From Paenibacillus wynnii (GTDB lineage: Bacteria > Bacillota > Bacilli > Paenibacillales > Paenibacillaceae): a stretch of DNA of 64,000 nucleotides. The stretch is from contig NZ_JQCR01000003.1 in NCBI RefSeq assembly GCF_000757885.1, positions 2,418,001 to 2,482,000 of the forward strand, read 5' to 3'. Shown here piece by piece: positions 34,892-43,869 of the stretch. The translations under genes were made by a program, and so were the position numbers. The notes under the pieces are model-generated. The model was not told where the DNA came from and searched no databases. It worked only from the letters and a program-made list of their open reading frames with translations. Numbering within the stretch: position 1 is the first letter of the stretch; every line of letters starts with the position of its first letter.

Positions 34892-36439
34892 CTATATCCG
34901 CTTCGTCTCCGCGTTCCAGCGGCACAATTCATCTACAAGTCCATCTATTGTCGCTTCAGGCGCAAGCAGCCCCGGCGTAAGTCCCGCCTCGATGGCTGTC
35001 TTCTCCGTAATGGGGCCGATGCAAGCAATTTTGACATTGGAAAGGAGCGGCAGCGGATCTTCCAGACCCATCCGTCTCAGGATCTCCAGGAAATTGTGGA
35101 CTGTCGAAGAACTGGTGAAGGTTACAGCGTGAATGCGGCCTTCCTCCAACAGCTTAAGCAGTTCATCATCGTCTTCGCCGGTCACTACAGTTTCGTACGT
35201 ATCCGCTACTGTCACCAGAAGACCCAGCTCCTTAAGCTTGTCCGGCAACCAATCACGGGCCAAGTCGCCGCGCGGCAGCAGAACCTTCTGCCCCGGCAGC
35301 AGCTCTGCTCCGAGTGTCTCAATGAGGCTTTCGGCCTGAAAACGGGCCGGAAGCTCTTCTGTCATCAGTCCCCGTACAGCTAATGCCTCAGCGGTAGCAG
35401 GTCCTACTGCTGCAATCCGCGCATGGAACAATCCGCGGATATCCACGCCGAGCTCCGTTAAGTGGCGGAAGAAGAACTCCACTCCGTTCACACTCGTGAA
35501 GAACACCCAGTCGTATGTCTCTAATACGGTAAGAGCGGCGGCTATCTCCACCTTCTTCTCTTCATCTCTAGGCATAACGGTCTCAATGACCGGGAACTCA
35601 TAAGGTTCTCCGCCCAGATCATCAATTCGATCCACAAGCTCACTCGCTTGGCTGCGCGCCCGGGTAACCACGATACGCTTACCGAACAGCGGCATAGTCT
35701 CCGCCCACATTAACTGCTCACGCTGGAGCACCACATCACCGACAACGATGACCGCAGGCGGCTGGAAATTAGCGGCGGTAACCTTCGCCTCAATGTCGGC
35801 AAGCGTGCCGATCAAGGTCTCCTGCTCCGCCCGAGTACCCCAACGCACAAGCGCCACCGGAGTTTCCGGCGGCCGTCCATGTTTGATTAGCTGTCCGCTG
35901 ATATAACCAATCTTGGCTACACCCATCAGGAATACAAGGGTTCCCGTTGCGTTCGTCAGCTTCTCCCAATTGATGGAGTAATCCAGCTTCTCCGGGTTCT
36001 CATGACCGGTAATGATGGACAGAGAGGAGGTATGATCGCGGTGAGTAACAGGAATACCTGCATAGGCCGGCACGCTGATGGCAGAGGTAATTCCCGGAAC
36101 GATCTCATAAGGAATTCCATGCTGCCGCAGAAGTCCGGCTTCCTCGCCAACGCGGCCAAAGATTGTAGGGTCGCCCCCTTTTAAGCGGACAACGGTTTTA
36201 CCCTGAAGGGCTAGATCCACAAGAAGTTGATTAATCTCCTCCTGCTTCATCGTATGCCGATCCGGGCGTTTGCCTACATAGATCTTCTCCCCGCCGGGCT
36301 TCATCCATTTCAAGAGTCTCGGACTCGCCAGCCGATCATATACGAGCACATCGCCTTTTTTGATGCAATCCAGACCCTTCACCGTAATCAGCTTCGCATC
36401 TCCAGGACCTGCACCCACTAAATATACTTTCCCCGTCAT
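34892..36439 (-). CDS. cobA-hemD: CobA-HemD fusion: uroporphyrinogen-III methyltransferase and synthase
   Basis: Bifunctional protein of about 515 residues. N-terminal SAM methyltransferase (about 1-245; VYLVGAGPGDAKLITVKG, VYDRLASPRLL, GDPTIFGR, and YEIVPGITSAI) makes precorrin-2. C-terminal uroporphyrinogen-III synthase (about 255-512; TRARSQASELVDRIDDLGG, TSVNGVEFFF) closes the macrocycle. One protein thus stands at the branch between haem and sirohaem/corrinoids. The ATG was set nine bases after AAGGGG. In B. subtilis hemD is alone, so the fusion marks a difference from that model. Confidence 0.95.
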   Translation of the reverse strand: MTGKVYLVGAGPGDAKLITVKGLDCIKKGDVLVYDRLASPRLLKWMKPGGEKIYVGKRPDRHTMKQEEINQLLVDLALQGKTVVRLKGGDPTIFGRVGEEAGLLRQHGIPYEIVPGITSAISVPAYAGIPVTHRDHTSSLSIITGHENPEKLDYSINWEKLTNATGTLVFLMGVAKIGYISGQLIKHGRPPETPVALVRWGTRAEQETLIGTLADIEAKVTAANFQPPAVIVVGDVVLQREQLMWAETMPLFGKRIVVTRARSQASELVDRIDDLGGEPYEFPVIETVMPRDEEKKVEIAAALTVLETYDWVFFTSVNGVEFFFRHLTELGVDIRGLFHARIAAVGPATAEALAVRGLMTEELPARFQAESLIETLGAELLPGQKVLLPRGDLARDWLPDKLKELGLLVTVADTYETVVTGEDDDELLKLLEEGRIHAVTFTSSSTVHNFLEILRRMGLEDPLPLLSNVKIACIGPITEKTAIEAGLTPGLLAPEATIDGLVDELCRWNAETKRI

Positions 36440-36444
36440 TTCCC

Positions 36445-37419
36445 TCATCCCCTTACATCTGCCAAAATCTTCTCTGCTCCTTGGGCGATCAGCTTCTTCG
36501 CTACCTCTTCACCCAGCGCAACCGGGTCCATACCCGTACAAGTTTCTTTCAAAATCGTCTTGCCGTCCGGCGTTCCCACCATGCCCGTTAACGATAAAGT
36601 CCGCACAACACCCTGACTGGATACGATCTCCACATCAGACGAATTCTCATCGGTATTCCATACCGCAAAGGCCCCGATAGGTACCTGACATCCACCGTTC
36701 AGCACTCCAAGAAAAGTGCGCTCTGCCTTGACCGTTATTGAAGTATTCTCATCATTATAGAGAGCCAACAGGCTCCGAAGCTCGCTGTCGTCCTCACGGC
36801 ACTCAATTCCCAGCGCACCTTGACCTACGGCGGGCAGGCAAATCTCCGTTGCCAAATACTCACTTACACGGTCTTCCCAGCCCATACGCGCAAGCCCTGC
36901 GGCTGCGAGCAGGATGGCGTCATACTCGCCGCTCTCCAGCCTGCGCAGACGGGAATCAATATTTCCGCGAATCGATTCAATCACCAGATCAGGCCGTAAC
37001 GCGGCAAGCTGACTGGAGCGGCGCAGACTGCTTGTGCCTACGCGCGCACCCTGCGGCAGCTCCGCCAGACTAACGCCTCCCACTGAAATGATACAGTCCC
37101 GTGGATCTGCCCGTCTGGGTACCGCACCATTCATAAGGCCTTCGGGCAGCTCGGAGGGCATATCCTTCATACTGTGCACCGCCATGTCGATTTCCTTATC
37201 CAGCATCGCCTGCTCGATCTCCTTGACGAACAGCCCTTTTCCGCCGACTTTGGATAAGGTGACATCGAGGATGCGGTCCCCTTTAGTAATGATTTTCCGC
37301 ACCTCAAATGTAAAGGGAAATCCATGTTCCCGGCTTAGCTTTTCCAGATCTGCAATGACCTGCCCGGTTTGGGTTAATGCCAGCGCGCTTTGTCTGCTGC
37401 CCACAATAATCGTTCGCAT
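36445..37419 (-). CDS. hemC: Hydroxymethylbilane synthase
   Basis: Polymerises four porphobilinogens. It starts MRTIIVGSRQSALALTQTG. The dipyrromethane-cofactor cysteine lies in LNGGCQVPIGAFA, and the catalytic aspartate region is HSMKDMPSELPEG. 324 residues. It follows sirC by two bases with GGGAGGAA upstream. Confidence 0.97.
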   Translation of the reverse strand: MRTIIVGSRQSALALTQTGQVIADLEKLSREHGFPFTFEVRKIITKGDRILDVTLSKVGGKGLFVKEIEQAMLDKEIDMAVHSMKDMPSELPEGLMNGAVPRRADPRDCIISVGGVSLAELPQGARVGTSSLRRSSQLAALRPDLVIESIRGNIDSRLRRLESGEYDAILLAAAGLARMGWEDRVSEYLATEICLPAVGQGALGIECREDDSELRSLLALYNDENTSITVKAERTFLGVLNGGCQVPIGAFAVWNTDENSSDVEIVSSQGVVRTLSLTGMVGTPDGKTILKETCTGMDPVALGEEVAKKLIAQGAEKILADVRG

Positions 37420-37421
37420 CT

Positions 37422-38069
37422 CTATTCCTCCCGATGATGTGCAATCCAGGCTTCAACAGCCTCCGGACTCCACTCTATAAAGGTACCCTGTCTAATCTTA
37501 TTCAACACATCCAACGTGCCAAGTTTCCTAAGAAGCCTGCTGCGGACCTCATGAGATTCCTCCCGTTGCTTGATTTCCGTACGCATATGATGTAAAAATT
37601 CCAAATATGGCCCATATTCCTCACCGAGGGTTTCTTCTAATAATCCTCTGATCTCGGCAGCCGCTCCGGGGCCTGCACCGGAAGTAGAAACCGCCACCGT
37701 TAACCGCCCACGTCGAACAACACCGGGCGTAATAAAGCTCCCCCGTTCGGCTTCGCTCGCCACATTCACAGGAATGCCGTAAGCGTGCGCTTCCTCAGCC
37801 ACTTTCCTGTTCACCTCAACATCATTACTTGCCGCATATACCAGAAAGGCTCCTCGGATATCTCCGGGAGCATATACCCGCTTTGACCAGGTCAATGCAC
37901 TTTCCTCAGCGAGCTTTGCAAGACCATCCGTAATAGAAGGACTCACTACAGTAACCGAGGCACCGGCTTCAAGCAATCCCAGCACTTTACGCTCAGCAAT
38001 CCTTCCGCCGCCGATAACCACACAACGTTGTCCGTGACAATCCAGCATAATGGGCAAGTAAACGGTCAT
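37422..38069 (-). CDS. sirC: Precorrin-2 dehydrogenase / sirohydrochlorin ferrochelatase
   Basis: NAD-dependent step from precorrin-2 towards sirohaem, related to the N-terminal half of CysG and to YlnF. Rossmann motif CVVIGGGRIAERKVLGLLEAG near 18-38 split here as VVIGGGRIAERK. FVTPGVVRRG-like FITPGVVRRGRLTVAVSTSG identifies the family (seen as TPGVVRRG, VAVSTSGAGP). 215 residues from the ATG eight bases after GGGGAG. Its place in the hem operon next to CobA gives a full sirohaem route. Whether it also chelates iron cannot be judged. Confidence 0.9.
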   Translation of the reverse strand: MTVYLPIMLDCHGQRCVVIGGGRIAERKVLGLLEAGASVTVVSPSITDGLAKLAEESALTWSKRVYAPGDIRGAFLVYAASNDVEVNRKVAEEAHAYGIPVNVASEAERGSFITPGVVRRGRLTVAVSTSGAGPGAAAEIRGLLEETLGEEYGPYLEFLHHMRTEIKQREESHEVRSRLLRKLGTLDVLNKIRQGTFIEWSPEAVEAWIAHHREE

Positions 38070-38074
38070 CTGGG

Positions 38075-38902
38075 TCACTCCCCATTCCAACGGTGTAATT
38101 CAGACCAAGAGTTCAATAAGAAATTGAGAATAATAAATCCATAACCGCCTAACGCAAAACGTGCCATGATCACTCCGCTCCGCCGACTCGAAATTTTCAG
38201 TATAAGATAGCATATGTAAATCCCAAGCCCGATAAGCGTGGATAATACTTTTAAATCCTGCAACAAAGGCAGTCGCCCTTCGATAACAATAGAAATCCCG
38301 GCTACGATTAGCGACCCCATCAGCAGCGGCGTACCCACCAATATAGATATATAAGAGTATTTGTTCAAAGTCTCCAGACTTGGCAGACGGCGAAGCCGGT
38401 CATTCCACTGCTTTCCCTTCAGCCGGTTATGGAGGAAGAGATACAGAATCGCGAATACCGTACCCAGTGTTAATGCCGCAAAGCTGAGGTTAGCCAGAAT
38501 AATATGCATCGCCAGCCAGCCGTGAACCGCACTCCAACTCTGTAAGCTGTGATCCACCGCAGTCAGCCACACTCGATTCAGCAAAAAAGCACTAAAACCC
38601 GCTACACTCAGCAAAAGAACCGTAAACTCTCCCTTACGTCTATACGCCACAACAAGAGAGATCAACACGATGCTGAAGGAGAACCAGAACAGGAAATCAT
38701 ACGGTGTAAAAATAGGCAGTCCCGCCTCCTGAGCGAAGCGAATACCGAGGCCAACACCCTGAAGCACAGCCACAACGGCAAGAAGCCCCGTACCTAACCG
38801 CTTCCCGCTCGGACTCCGACGGAGGCAATCCGAGAAATAAAACAGCAGGCTCAGGGCATACAGCATCAAAGCGGCATCGTATATTCCGTTAAGTAAAACC
38901 AT
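38075..38902 (-). CDS. hemX: HemX, CcsA-like membrane protein of the hem operon
   Basis: Integral membrane protein with about eight helices over 275 residues, of the cytochrome c assembly (CcsA/ResC) superfamily. It carries the WxxHGW-like segment WSAVHGWLAMHI in mid-protein. In B. subtilis HemX lowers HemA level, a known negative regulator of haem synthesis. The start is the ATG six bases after the hemA stop, with GGCGGGTGA upstream. Position between hemA and sirC is conserved. Confidence 0.92.
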   Translation of the reverse strand: MVLLNGIYDAALMLYALSLLFYFSDCLRRSPSGKRLGTGLLAVVAVLQGVGLGIRFAQEAGLPIFTPYDFLFWFSFSIVLISLVVAYRRKGEFTVLLLSVAGFSAFLLNRVWLTAVDHSLQSWSAVHGWLAMHIILANLSFAALTLGTVFAILYLFLHNRLKGKQWNDRLRRLPSLETLNKYSYISILVGTPLLMGSLIVAGISIVIEGRLPLLQDLKVLSTLIGLGIYICYLILKISSRRSGVIMARFALGGYGFIILNFLLNSWSELHRWNGE

Positions 38903-38906
38903 AATG

Positions 38907-40307
38907 TCACCCGCCGAACAAGCTTGCCGGAGCAAGCGTTGTTTTTGGCATCATAGAGTCGCCGCCGGCTGACCCTTTGTCACCTGCCTGTAAGCTTTTA
39001 GAGGCAGAAGTGGTAGTTTTTTCATCCGGTCCAGCGTCCAACTGCTCCTGGAGTGCGAATATTTTGGAAAAGTAATCCAAAGCCTCGTTGCCTTTTTTGC
39101 CTCCGGACATCTCCTTGATGACATTAATCGGATCATGCATCATCTGATTGACAATGCTTTTGGTTAAGCGGCGAATAACCTTACGCTGGTGCTCGTCCAG
39201 TTCAGGCAGCTTATTGAACAGACTCTCCATGGTTTCTTCATGAATCGTGTTCGATTTATCCTGAAGCGCACGAATGACAGGTCTCACCCCAAGCGTCTTC
39301 AGCCATTGATAAAATTCAGCCATTTCTTCATTGATCATAATCTCAATCTTGGCGGCCTCACTCCGGCGCATCTCCAGATTGCTCTCGACAATACCCTCTA
39401 AGTCATCAATATCATACAGGAATACACCCGGCAAATTAGCTGCTGCAGGATCAATGTCACGCGGAACTGCAATATCAATCATGAAAAGAGGACGGTTCGG
39501 ACGGCGTTTCATTCCATCTGCCACCTTCTGGGCTGAGAGGATATATCCATCAGCTCCCGTTGAACTGATCACGATATCGACTTCATCCAGATGCTTCAAT
39601 GCGTCTTCAATCGTACTCGGCTTACCCGAGAATTTCTCTGCCAATTCTACTGCACGGGACAATGTGCGGTTAGCCACAATGACTTCTGCCGCACCGCTGC
39701 TGTAGAGATGCTTAACCGTCAGCTCGCTCATTTTGCCGGCGCCGAGAATCAGCACTCTTTTACCCGTGAACATACCGAATATACGCTTGCCCAGCTCCAC
39801 AGCCGCATAGCTGACTGAAACTGCGCTCTCGCCGATGGATGTCTCACTGTGCGCACGCTTACCGAGCGTTACCGCCTGCTTGAACAGTCGGTTGAACCAA
39901 GTACCCGTAACCCCTTCACCCTGTGCGGTCAAAAAAGAGCTGCGAACCTGTCCCAGGATCTGCGTCTCGCCAATCACCATGGAATCCAGACCGCAGGTCA
40001 CACGGAATAAATGGGCGATCGCCTGCTCATCTTCATATATATACATATGCTGCATAAATTGCTCACTCTTAACCCCAAACCATTGCTCCATAAAATTGCG
40101 TATGAAGTAACCGCACATATGAAGACGATCCACGACCACATAAATTTCCGTACGGTTGCAGGTCGCAACGATGACCCCTTCCAGAACACTCTTCGTCTGC
40201 ATCAACTGATGGAGAGCTGCCGGCAAGTCCTTCTCCGCAAAAGCGAACAATTCTCTAACCGCCACGGGCGCCGTACGGTAATTCAGGCCAACGACGACGA
40301 TATGCAT
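38907..40307 (-). CDS. hemA: Glutamyl-tRNA reductase
   Basis: First committed step of the C5 haem pathway, NADPH-dependent. Catalytic cysteine in VIVATCNRTEIYVV near 49, Rossmann motif LGAGKMSELTVKHL near 190, and a C-terminal dimerisation helix (about 320-420). 466 residues. The tail after 420 is polar and low complexity. It is the first gene of the operon hemA-hemX-sirC-hemC-cobA/hemD-(repeat)-hemB-hemL-rluA. Probable control by HemX and haem at protein level is known from Bacillus. Confidence 0.97.
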   Translation of the reverse strand: MHIVVVGLNYRTAPVAVRELFAFAEKDLPAALHQLMQTKSVLEGVIVATCNRTEIYVVVDRLHMCGYFIRNFMEQWFGVKSEQFMQHMYIYEDEQAIAHLFRVTCGLDSMVIGETQILGQVRSSFLTAQGEGVTGTWFNRLFKQAVTLGKRAHSETSIGESAVSVSYAAVELGKRIFGMFTGKRVLILGAGKMSELTVKHLYSSGAAEVIVANRTLSRAVELAEKFSGKPSTIEDALKHLDEVDIVISSTGADGYILSAQKVADGMKRRPNRPLFMIDIAVPRDIDPAAANLPGVFLYDIDDLEGIVESNLEMRRSEAAKIEIMINEEMAEFYQWLKTLGVRPVIRALQDKSNTIHEETMESLFNKLPELDEHQRKVIRRLTKSIVNQMMHDPINVIKEMSGGKKGNEALDYFSKIFALQEQLDAGPDEKTTTSASKSLQAGDKGSAGGDSMMPKTTLAPASLFGG

Positions 40308-40364
40308 CGCAAGTTCACCATCCTAATCATTTTCGCTTTCATATCCTACGTAATCAATGTGTTA

Positions 40365-40370
40365 AGTATA
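40365..40370 (-). promoter_or_regulatory. Probable extended -10 promoter of hemA
   Basis: Minus strand TGATATACT gives an extended -10 (TATACT at 40365-40370) about 58 bases before hemA. The -35 is poor. Nothing else but a terminator lies in 40308-40532. Confidence 0.55.
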
Positions 40371-40437
40371 TCACAGGCAAATCGGACATTTTACAAATTT
40401 TTTGAACGCTTTATGAAATTCAGATAATAATTATTAT

Positions 40438-40468
40438 AAATAAAAAAACCATGGGGGTTCCATGGTTT
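40438..40468 (-). terminator. Terminator after the SLH repeat-protein gene
   Basis: AAACCATGG/CCATGGTTT stem (40460-40468, 40446-40454) with a five-base loop, then TTTTATTT on the minus strand. It separates the surface gene from hemA. Confidence 0.9.
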
Positions 40469-40532
40469 AGGATTCGTAAGTTTGAACTTTGTTAGTAAGG
40501 TATATCTTGTGAGAAGTTTTGGCGTTCTCTTA

Positions 40533-43007
40533 TTACGGGGTATATACTACCTTTTTCTCCACAGTTGTCACTTTGCCGAATTTGTTCGTCACTTTAAAGA
40601 CAAAGAAGTTATCGCCTTCCACTAAAGTAACCGATTGGTTAAAGCTTCCGTAACTGCCTACCAGCTTGTCATTCAAGTAGATCTTTGGATTGCTGTCATT
40701 GGAATCACTTGCACTACCAGTGAATGTTAGTTGCTTGCTGCTCGTTGTCTCAGGGATATAATCGAGATCTAATTTAGGTGATCCAATCACAAAGACGATT
40801 TTTTTAGTAATGACCTCAGAGCTTTTGCCTAATCGGTTCAGAGCTTTGAATGTAAAGATATTCTCCCCTTCTACTAGGGTTACCTCTTTATTAAAAGTAC
40901 CGTAGCTGCCCACAAGTAGGTCATTCATATAAATTTTTGGATTGCTGTCATTACTATCTGTAGCTTGACCGCTTAATGTGATTCTGGAGCTGCTGCTCGT
41001 TTCGGGAATGGAGTCTAAAGTCAGTTCAGGCCCGCCGACAGTGAATACAACTGTCTTCGTTATTAGCGCTGAACTTTTACCCAAATTGTTCGTAGCTTTA
41101 AAGGTGAATACGTTCTCCCCTTCCTTTAAAGTCACCGTTTTGCTGAAGGTTCCATAACTGCCTACTAGTTGATCATTCATATAAATCTTTGGATAGCTGT
41201 CATTCGTATCACTAGCCTGACCGCTTATCGTAATCGTGGAACTACTGCTCGTCTCGGGAATATTATCAAGTGTAAGCACGGGCACGCCGACGGTGAAGGT
41301 AACCGTCTTTGTAATTACAGAAGAGCTTTTGCCCAAATTGTTGGTAGCTTTAAAGGTGAATACGTTCTCCCCTTCCTTTAAAGTCACAGTCTTGCTAAAG
41401 GTTCCATAACTGCCTACAAGCTGATCGTTAAGATAAATCTTAGGATAGCTGTCATTCTTATCAGTTGCCTTACCACTTAGTGTAATCGTTGTGCTGTTGC
41501 TTGTTTCGGGAATCATATCCAGAGTAATTACGGGTCCTCCAACGGTGAAAGTGATCGTCTTCGTAATTACTGTAGAGCTTTTACCCAAGCTGTTCGTAGC
41601 CTTAAATCGGAAGACATTCTCCCCTTCATTCAGGGTAACCGTCTTGCTGAAGCTGCCATAACTGCCAACAAGCTGATCGTTGATATAGATCTTAGGATAG
41701 CTGTCATTCTTATCCGTTGCTTTACCTGTGAGGGTAACGGTGGACGAGCTGCTCGTTTCCGGGACCAGATCCAGAGTCAACTCCGGTCCGCCTAAAGTGA
41801 CTATAATTTGCTTCTCTACAACTACTTGCTTATCGTATTTATTAACCGCAGTTACCACAATCGTATTAACCCCTTCTTTCAGGGTTAGGTCTGCACTCCA
41901 GGTTCCGTTATAGGAGATATAGACCTCTTTATTATTGATCGTAACACTTGGGTTAGTGTCACTGTCATCCGTAACTTTACCGCTGATCTTCACGTTGAGT
42001 TGGCTGGCTGAATCAGGAGCCGTTACCGTCAACTTAGGACCTGTGGTCTGATAAGTTACATTCTTGGTAACAGTCTTCGAGCGTCCGTTCGGCAACACAA
42101 CCTTGAACACGAATTCATAGACACGTTCTCCCTCGCTCAAGCTGTAAGCTTCTGCGAATGAACCGTTGAGGTTCTCAACTTCTTTATTATTGATATACAC
42201 CTTCGCACCTGATGTAGCTTTACCGGAGATTCGGAGAGTACTGCTGGAAACCTTCTCCGGCATTTGCACATCCAACAGAACATCCTTGGTAGCGCTGGTA
42301 TAGGATGATTTCAGAACCCGATATAACAGCGTAGCAACCGATGCTCTATTAATAGGGCTTGTTGGCTTAAAGGTTCCATCCGGAAACCCCATAATCAGCT
42401 TATTGTCAACCGCCACAGCCACCTCATTGGCTAACTGGGGAGAGACCTCATCATAGTCGTAGAATTTATTGCCCAGAATGGAGTCCGCATTTACATTGTC
42501 AGTGTCCAGTGCCATCGCACGAACCAAAGCAACCGCAACATCCTCCCTCGTAGCATTCGCTTGAGGATCGAAGAACGGCTTGCCTTTTATAGGAAAGTAC
42601 CCCGTAAGATAATCCTTAGAGGCTTCTACATATACATAAGCCCATGATGACGAATTCACATCCGAAAAAGTCTGCGTAGCTGCACTATCTACATCCAGAC
42701 CAAAAGTAAGTGTAATTAACTTGGCTAATTGTTCACGGGTAATCGGCGCCTCCGGCTTAAACGTTCCGTCCGGATTCCCCGAGATGATCCCCTGACTACT
42801 CATGCTCTCAATAGCTTCATTAGCCCAGTAGGTTTCCTTCACATCCACGAAGACCACTGTCGTCTGTTTCACAACCGTTGCTGCATTGGCCGTTCCTGCG
42901 AGCACTAAGGACAATAACATGAACCATACTGCCACTATATTAAACTTCTTTCCACCCAAAACCTTCGCCCCCCATATGTATCTATTCTCCCAGGACCTTT
43001 TACTCAA
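40533..43007 (-). CDS. SLH-domain surface protein with 84-residue tandem repeats
   Basis: Secreted protein, 824 residues at most. A signal peptide ends TANAA (about residue 42), three SLH modules follow (about 50-108, 112-172, 178-235; PDGTFKPEAPITREQ, PDGTFKPTSPINRAS), then two diverged and five near-identical beta-sandwich repeats of 84 residues. Each carries IPETSSSS, (N/S)DSxPKIYxNDxLVGSYG and VTLxEGEN(V/I)FxFKAxN blocks, of the glucodextranase-B/Big_9 kind. SLH modules bind pyruvylated secondary wall polymer. The start is uncertain: TTG at 43007 has no clear site, and TTG or GTG codons nearer the signal peptide are possible. Confidence 0.88.
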   Translation of the reverse strand: MSKRSWENRYIWGAKVLGGKKFNIVAVWFMLLSLVLAGTANAATVVKQTTVVFVDVKETYWANEAIESMSSQGIISGNPDGTFKPEAPITREQLAKLITLTFGLDVDSAATQTFSDVNSSSWAYVYVEASKDYLTGYFPIKGKPFFDPQANATREDVAVALVRAMALDTDNVNADSILGNKFYDYDEVSPQLANEVAVAVDNKLIMGFPDGTFKPTSPINRASVATLLYRVLKSSYTSATKDVLLDVQMPEKVSSSTLRISGKATSGAKVYINNKEVENLNGSFAEAYSLSEGERVYEFVFKVVLPNGRSKTVTKNVTYQTTGPKLTVTAPDSASQLNVKISGKVTDDSDTNPSVTINNKEVYISYNGTWSADLTLKEGVNTIVVTAVNKYDKQVVVEKQIIVTLGGPELTLDLVPETSSSSTVTLTGKATDKNDSYPKIYINDQLVGSYGSFSKTVTLNEGENVFRFKATNSLGKSSTVITKTITFTVGGPVITLDMIPETSNSTTITLSGKATDKNDSYPKIYLNDQLVGSYGTFSKTVTLKEGENVFTFKATNNLGKSSSVITKTVTFTVGVPVLTLDNIPETSSSSTITISGQASDTNDSYPKIYMNDQLVGSYGTFSKTVTLKEGENVFTFKATNNLGKSSALITKTVVFTVGGPELTLDSIPETSSSSRITLSGQATDSNDSNPKIYMNDLLVGSYGTFNKEVTLVEGENIFTFKALNRLGKSSEVITKKIVFVIGSPKLDLDYIPETTSSKQLTFTGSASDSNDSNPKIYLNDKLVGSYGSFNQSVTLVEGDNFFVFKVTNKFGKVTTVEKKVVYTP
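40560..41819 (-). repeat. Five tandem 252-bp coding repeats
   Basis: The block encoding LVGSYG recurs at 40657, 40909, 41161, 41413 and 41665, exactly 252 bases apart each time. The third to fifth copies are most alike in DNA. Two older copies lie 5' of these. Confidence 0.93.
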
Positions 43008-43024
43008 TAAAATGATAGACAGAG

Positions 43025-43067
43025 CAAAAAATCCATATCAGGAAATAATTATACCTGAATATGGATT
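43025..43067 (-). promoter_or_regulatory. Leader hairpin with T-tract before the SLH gene
   Basis: Arms at 43030-43042 and 43054-43067 (ATCCATAT and CAGG blocks with complements, one bulge), followed by TTTTTTGC on the minus strand. It lies between the promoter and the SLH gene, so it may attenuate or protect the 5' end of the mRNA. Confidence 0.6.
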
Positions 43068-43070
43068 GTT

Positions 43071-43099
43071 ATTATAGGTCTTATAGATCATATTTGGAA
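43071..43099 (-). promoter_or_regulatory. Probable promoter of the SLH repeat-protein gene
   Basis: Minus strand TATAAT (43071-43076) with TTCCAA 17 bases upstream (43094-43099), a perfect -10 with a weak -35. Confidence 0.6.
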
Positions 43100-43127
43100 A
43101 TATATTGTGCGTTTGTGGTGGATATAG

Positions 43128-43157
43128 AAATACCCGGCGAGTTATCGCCGGGTATTT
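43128..43157 (-). terminator. Hairpin at the end of the YdcF-type gene
   Basis: Perfect 13-bp stem AAATACCCGGCGA (43128-43140, 43145-43157), four-base loop, overlapping the TAA. The T-tract is short, TTTCTAT. Confidence 0.8.
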
Positions 43158-43797
43158 AAAAGAACCAGCCCTTGATTTGATCAAGGGCATTCTTAGCTTC
43201 AGGTCCATCATAACCCAAGGCATTGCCGATCATTTTGGTATATTCGCTGAAGGTGGTCTCTCGGCTATATGAATCGCTCCACCAATGTTTGGCGTTGTAA
43301 TTCGAATGCGAAGCAACGTAAGTCAGCTTGATACCGGACTTCTTATAAACATGATCAAATATAAACTTTACCCGCCGCATGTGATAATCCGAAGAAACAA
43401 CGATAGCCGAAGTGAAACCGTGTTCCTTCATTATAGGCAAGGTGTACTTGGCATTATCATAAGTACTTAGCGCTGCATTCTCGGTTAGGATGGCATCTTG
43501 CGGAACGCCCATGGCAAGGGCGGTTTGAAGCATGTCCCCGGAAGCGCTAATTGATTCCTCGGCGTTGGATAACATTACATAGGGAGAATAAGCAGCTTTG
43601 AATAAATCAGCTGCAAGATCCACTCGACCAGAGTCTCCACTTAGTAAGACTATTATATCTGCTTGCTTGGGGGCATTGGTTAGAAAAAGGAAGTTTCCTG
43701 CATTGAGAATAAAAGTTAAGAGTGAAATCGAGATTATAATTAAAGGCAACCTATGTATAGACAAATTAAAGAGATTGCAGTAAGTTAATTTATTCAT
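43156..43797 (-). CDS. YdcF/DUF218 (ElyC-SanA-like) membrane protein
   Basis: 213-residue protein with an N-terminal membrane anchor (about 16-38) and an extracytoplasmic DUF218 domain: ADIIVLLSGDSGRVDLAADLF split as IIVLLSGDSGR, then ENAALSTYDNAKYTLPIM and VVSSDYHMRRVKFIF. The family includes SanA and ElyC, linked to envelope polysaccharide homeostasis. The exact reaction is unknown. It ends the polysaccharide cluster and precedes the SLH gene. Confidence 0.85.
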   Translation of the reverse strand: MNKLTYCNLFNLSIHRLPLIIISISLLTFILNAGNFLFLTNAPKQADIIVLLSGDSGRVDLAADLFKAAYSPYVMLSNAEESISASGDMLQTALAMGVPQDAILTENAALSTYDNAKYTLPIMKEHGFTSAIVVSSDYHMRRVKFIFDHVYKKSGIKLTYVASHSNYNAKHWWSDSYSRETTFSEYTKMIGNALGYDGPEAKNALDQIKGWFF

Positions 43798-43869
43798 TCA
43801 TACAATATTCCTGCTACTTGGATTTCTTGAAATTTTTTTCACCTATAAAAATATTAATAATATTTGAGA

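Noticed and set aside
40560..41819. Regular repeats considered as a CRISPR array
   Set aside because: Period 252 bases, fully coding, no spacer pattern and no cas genes.
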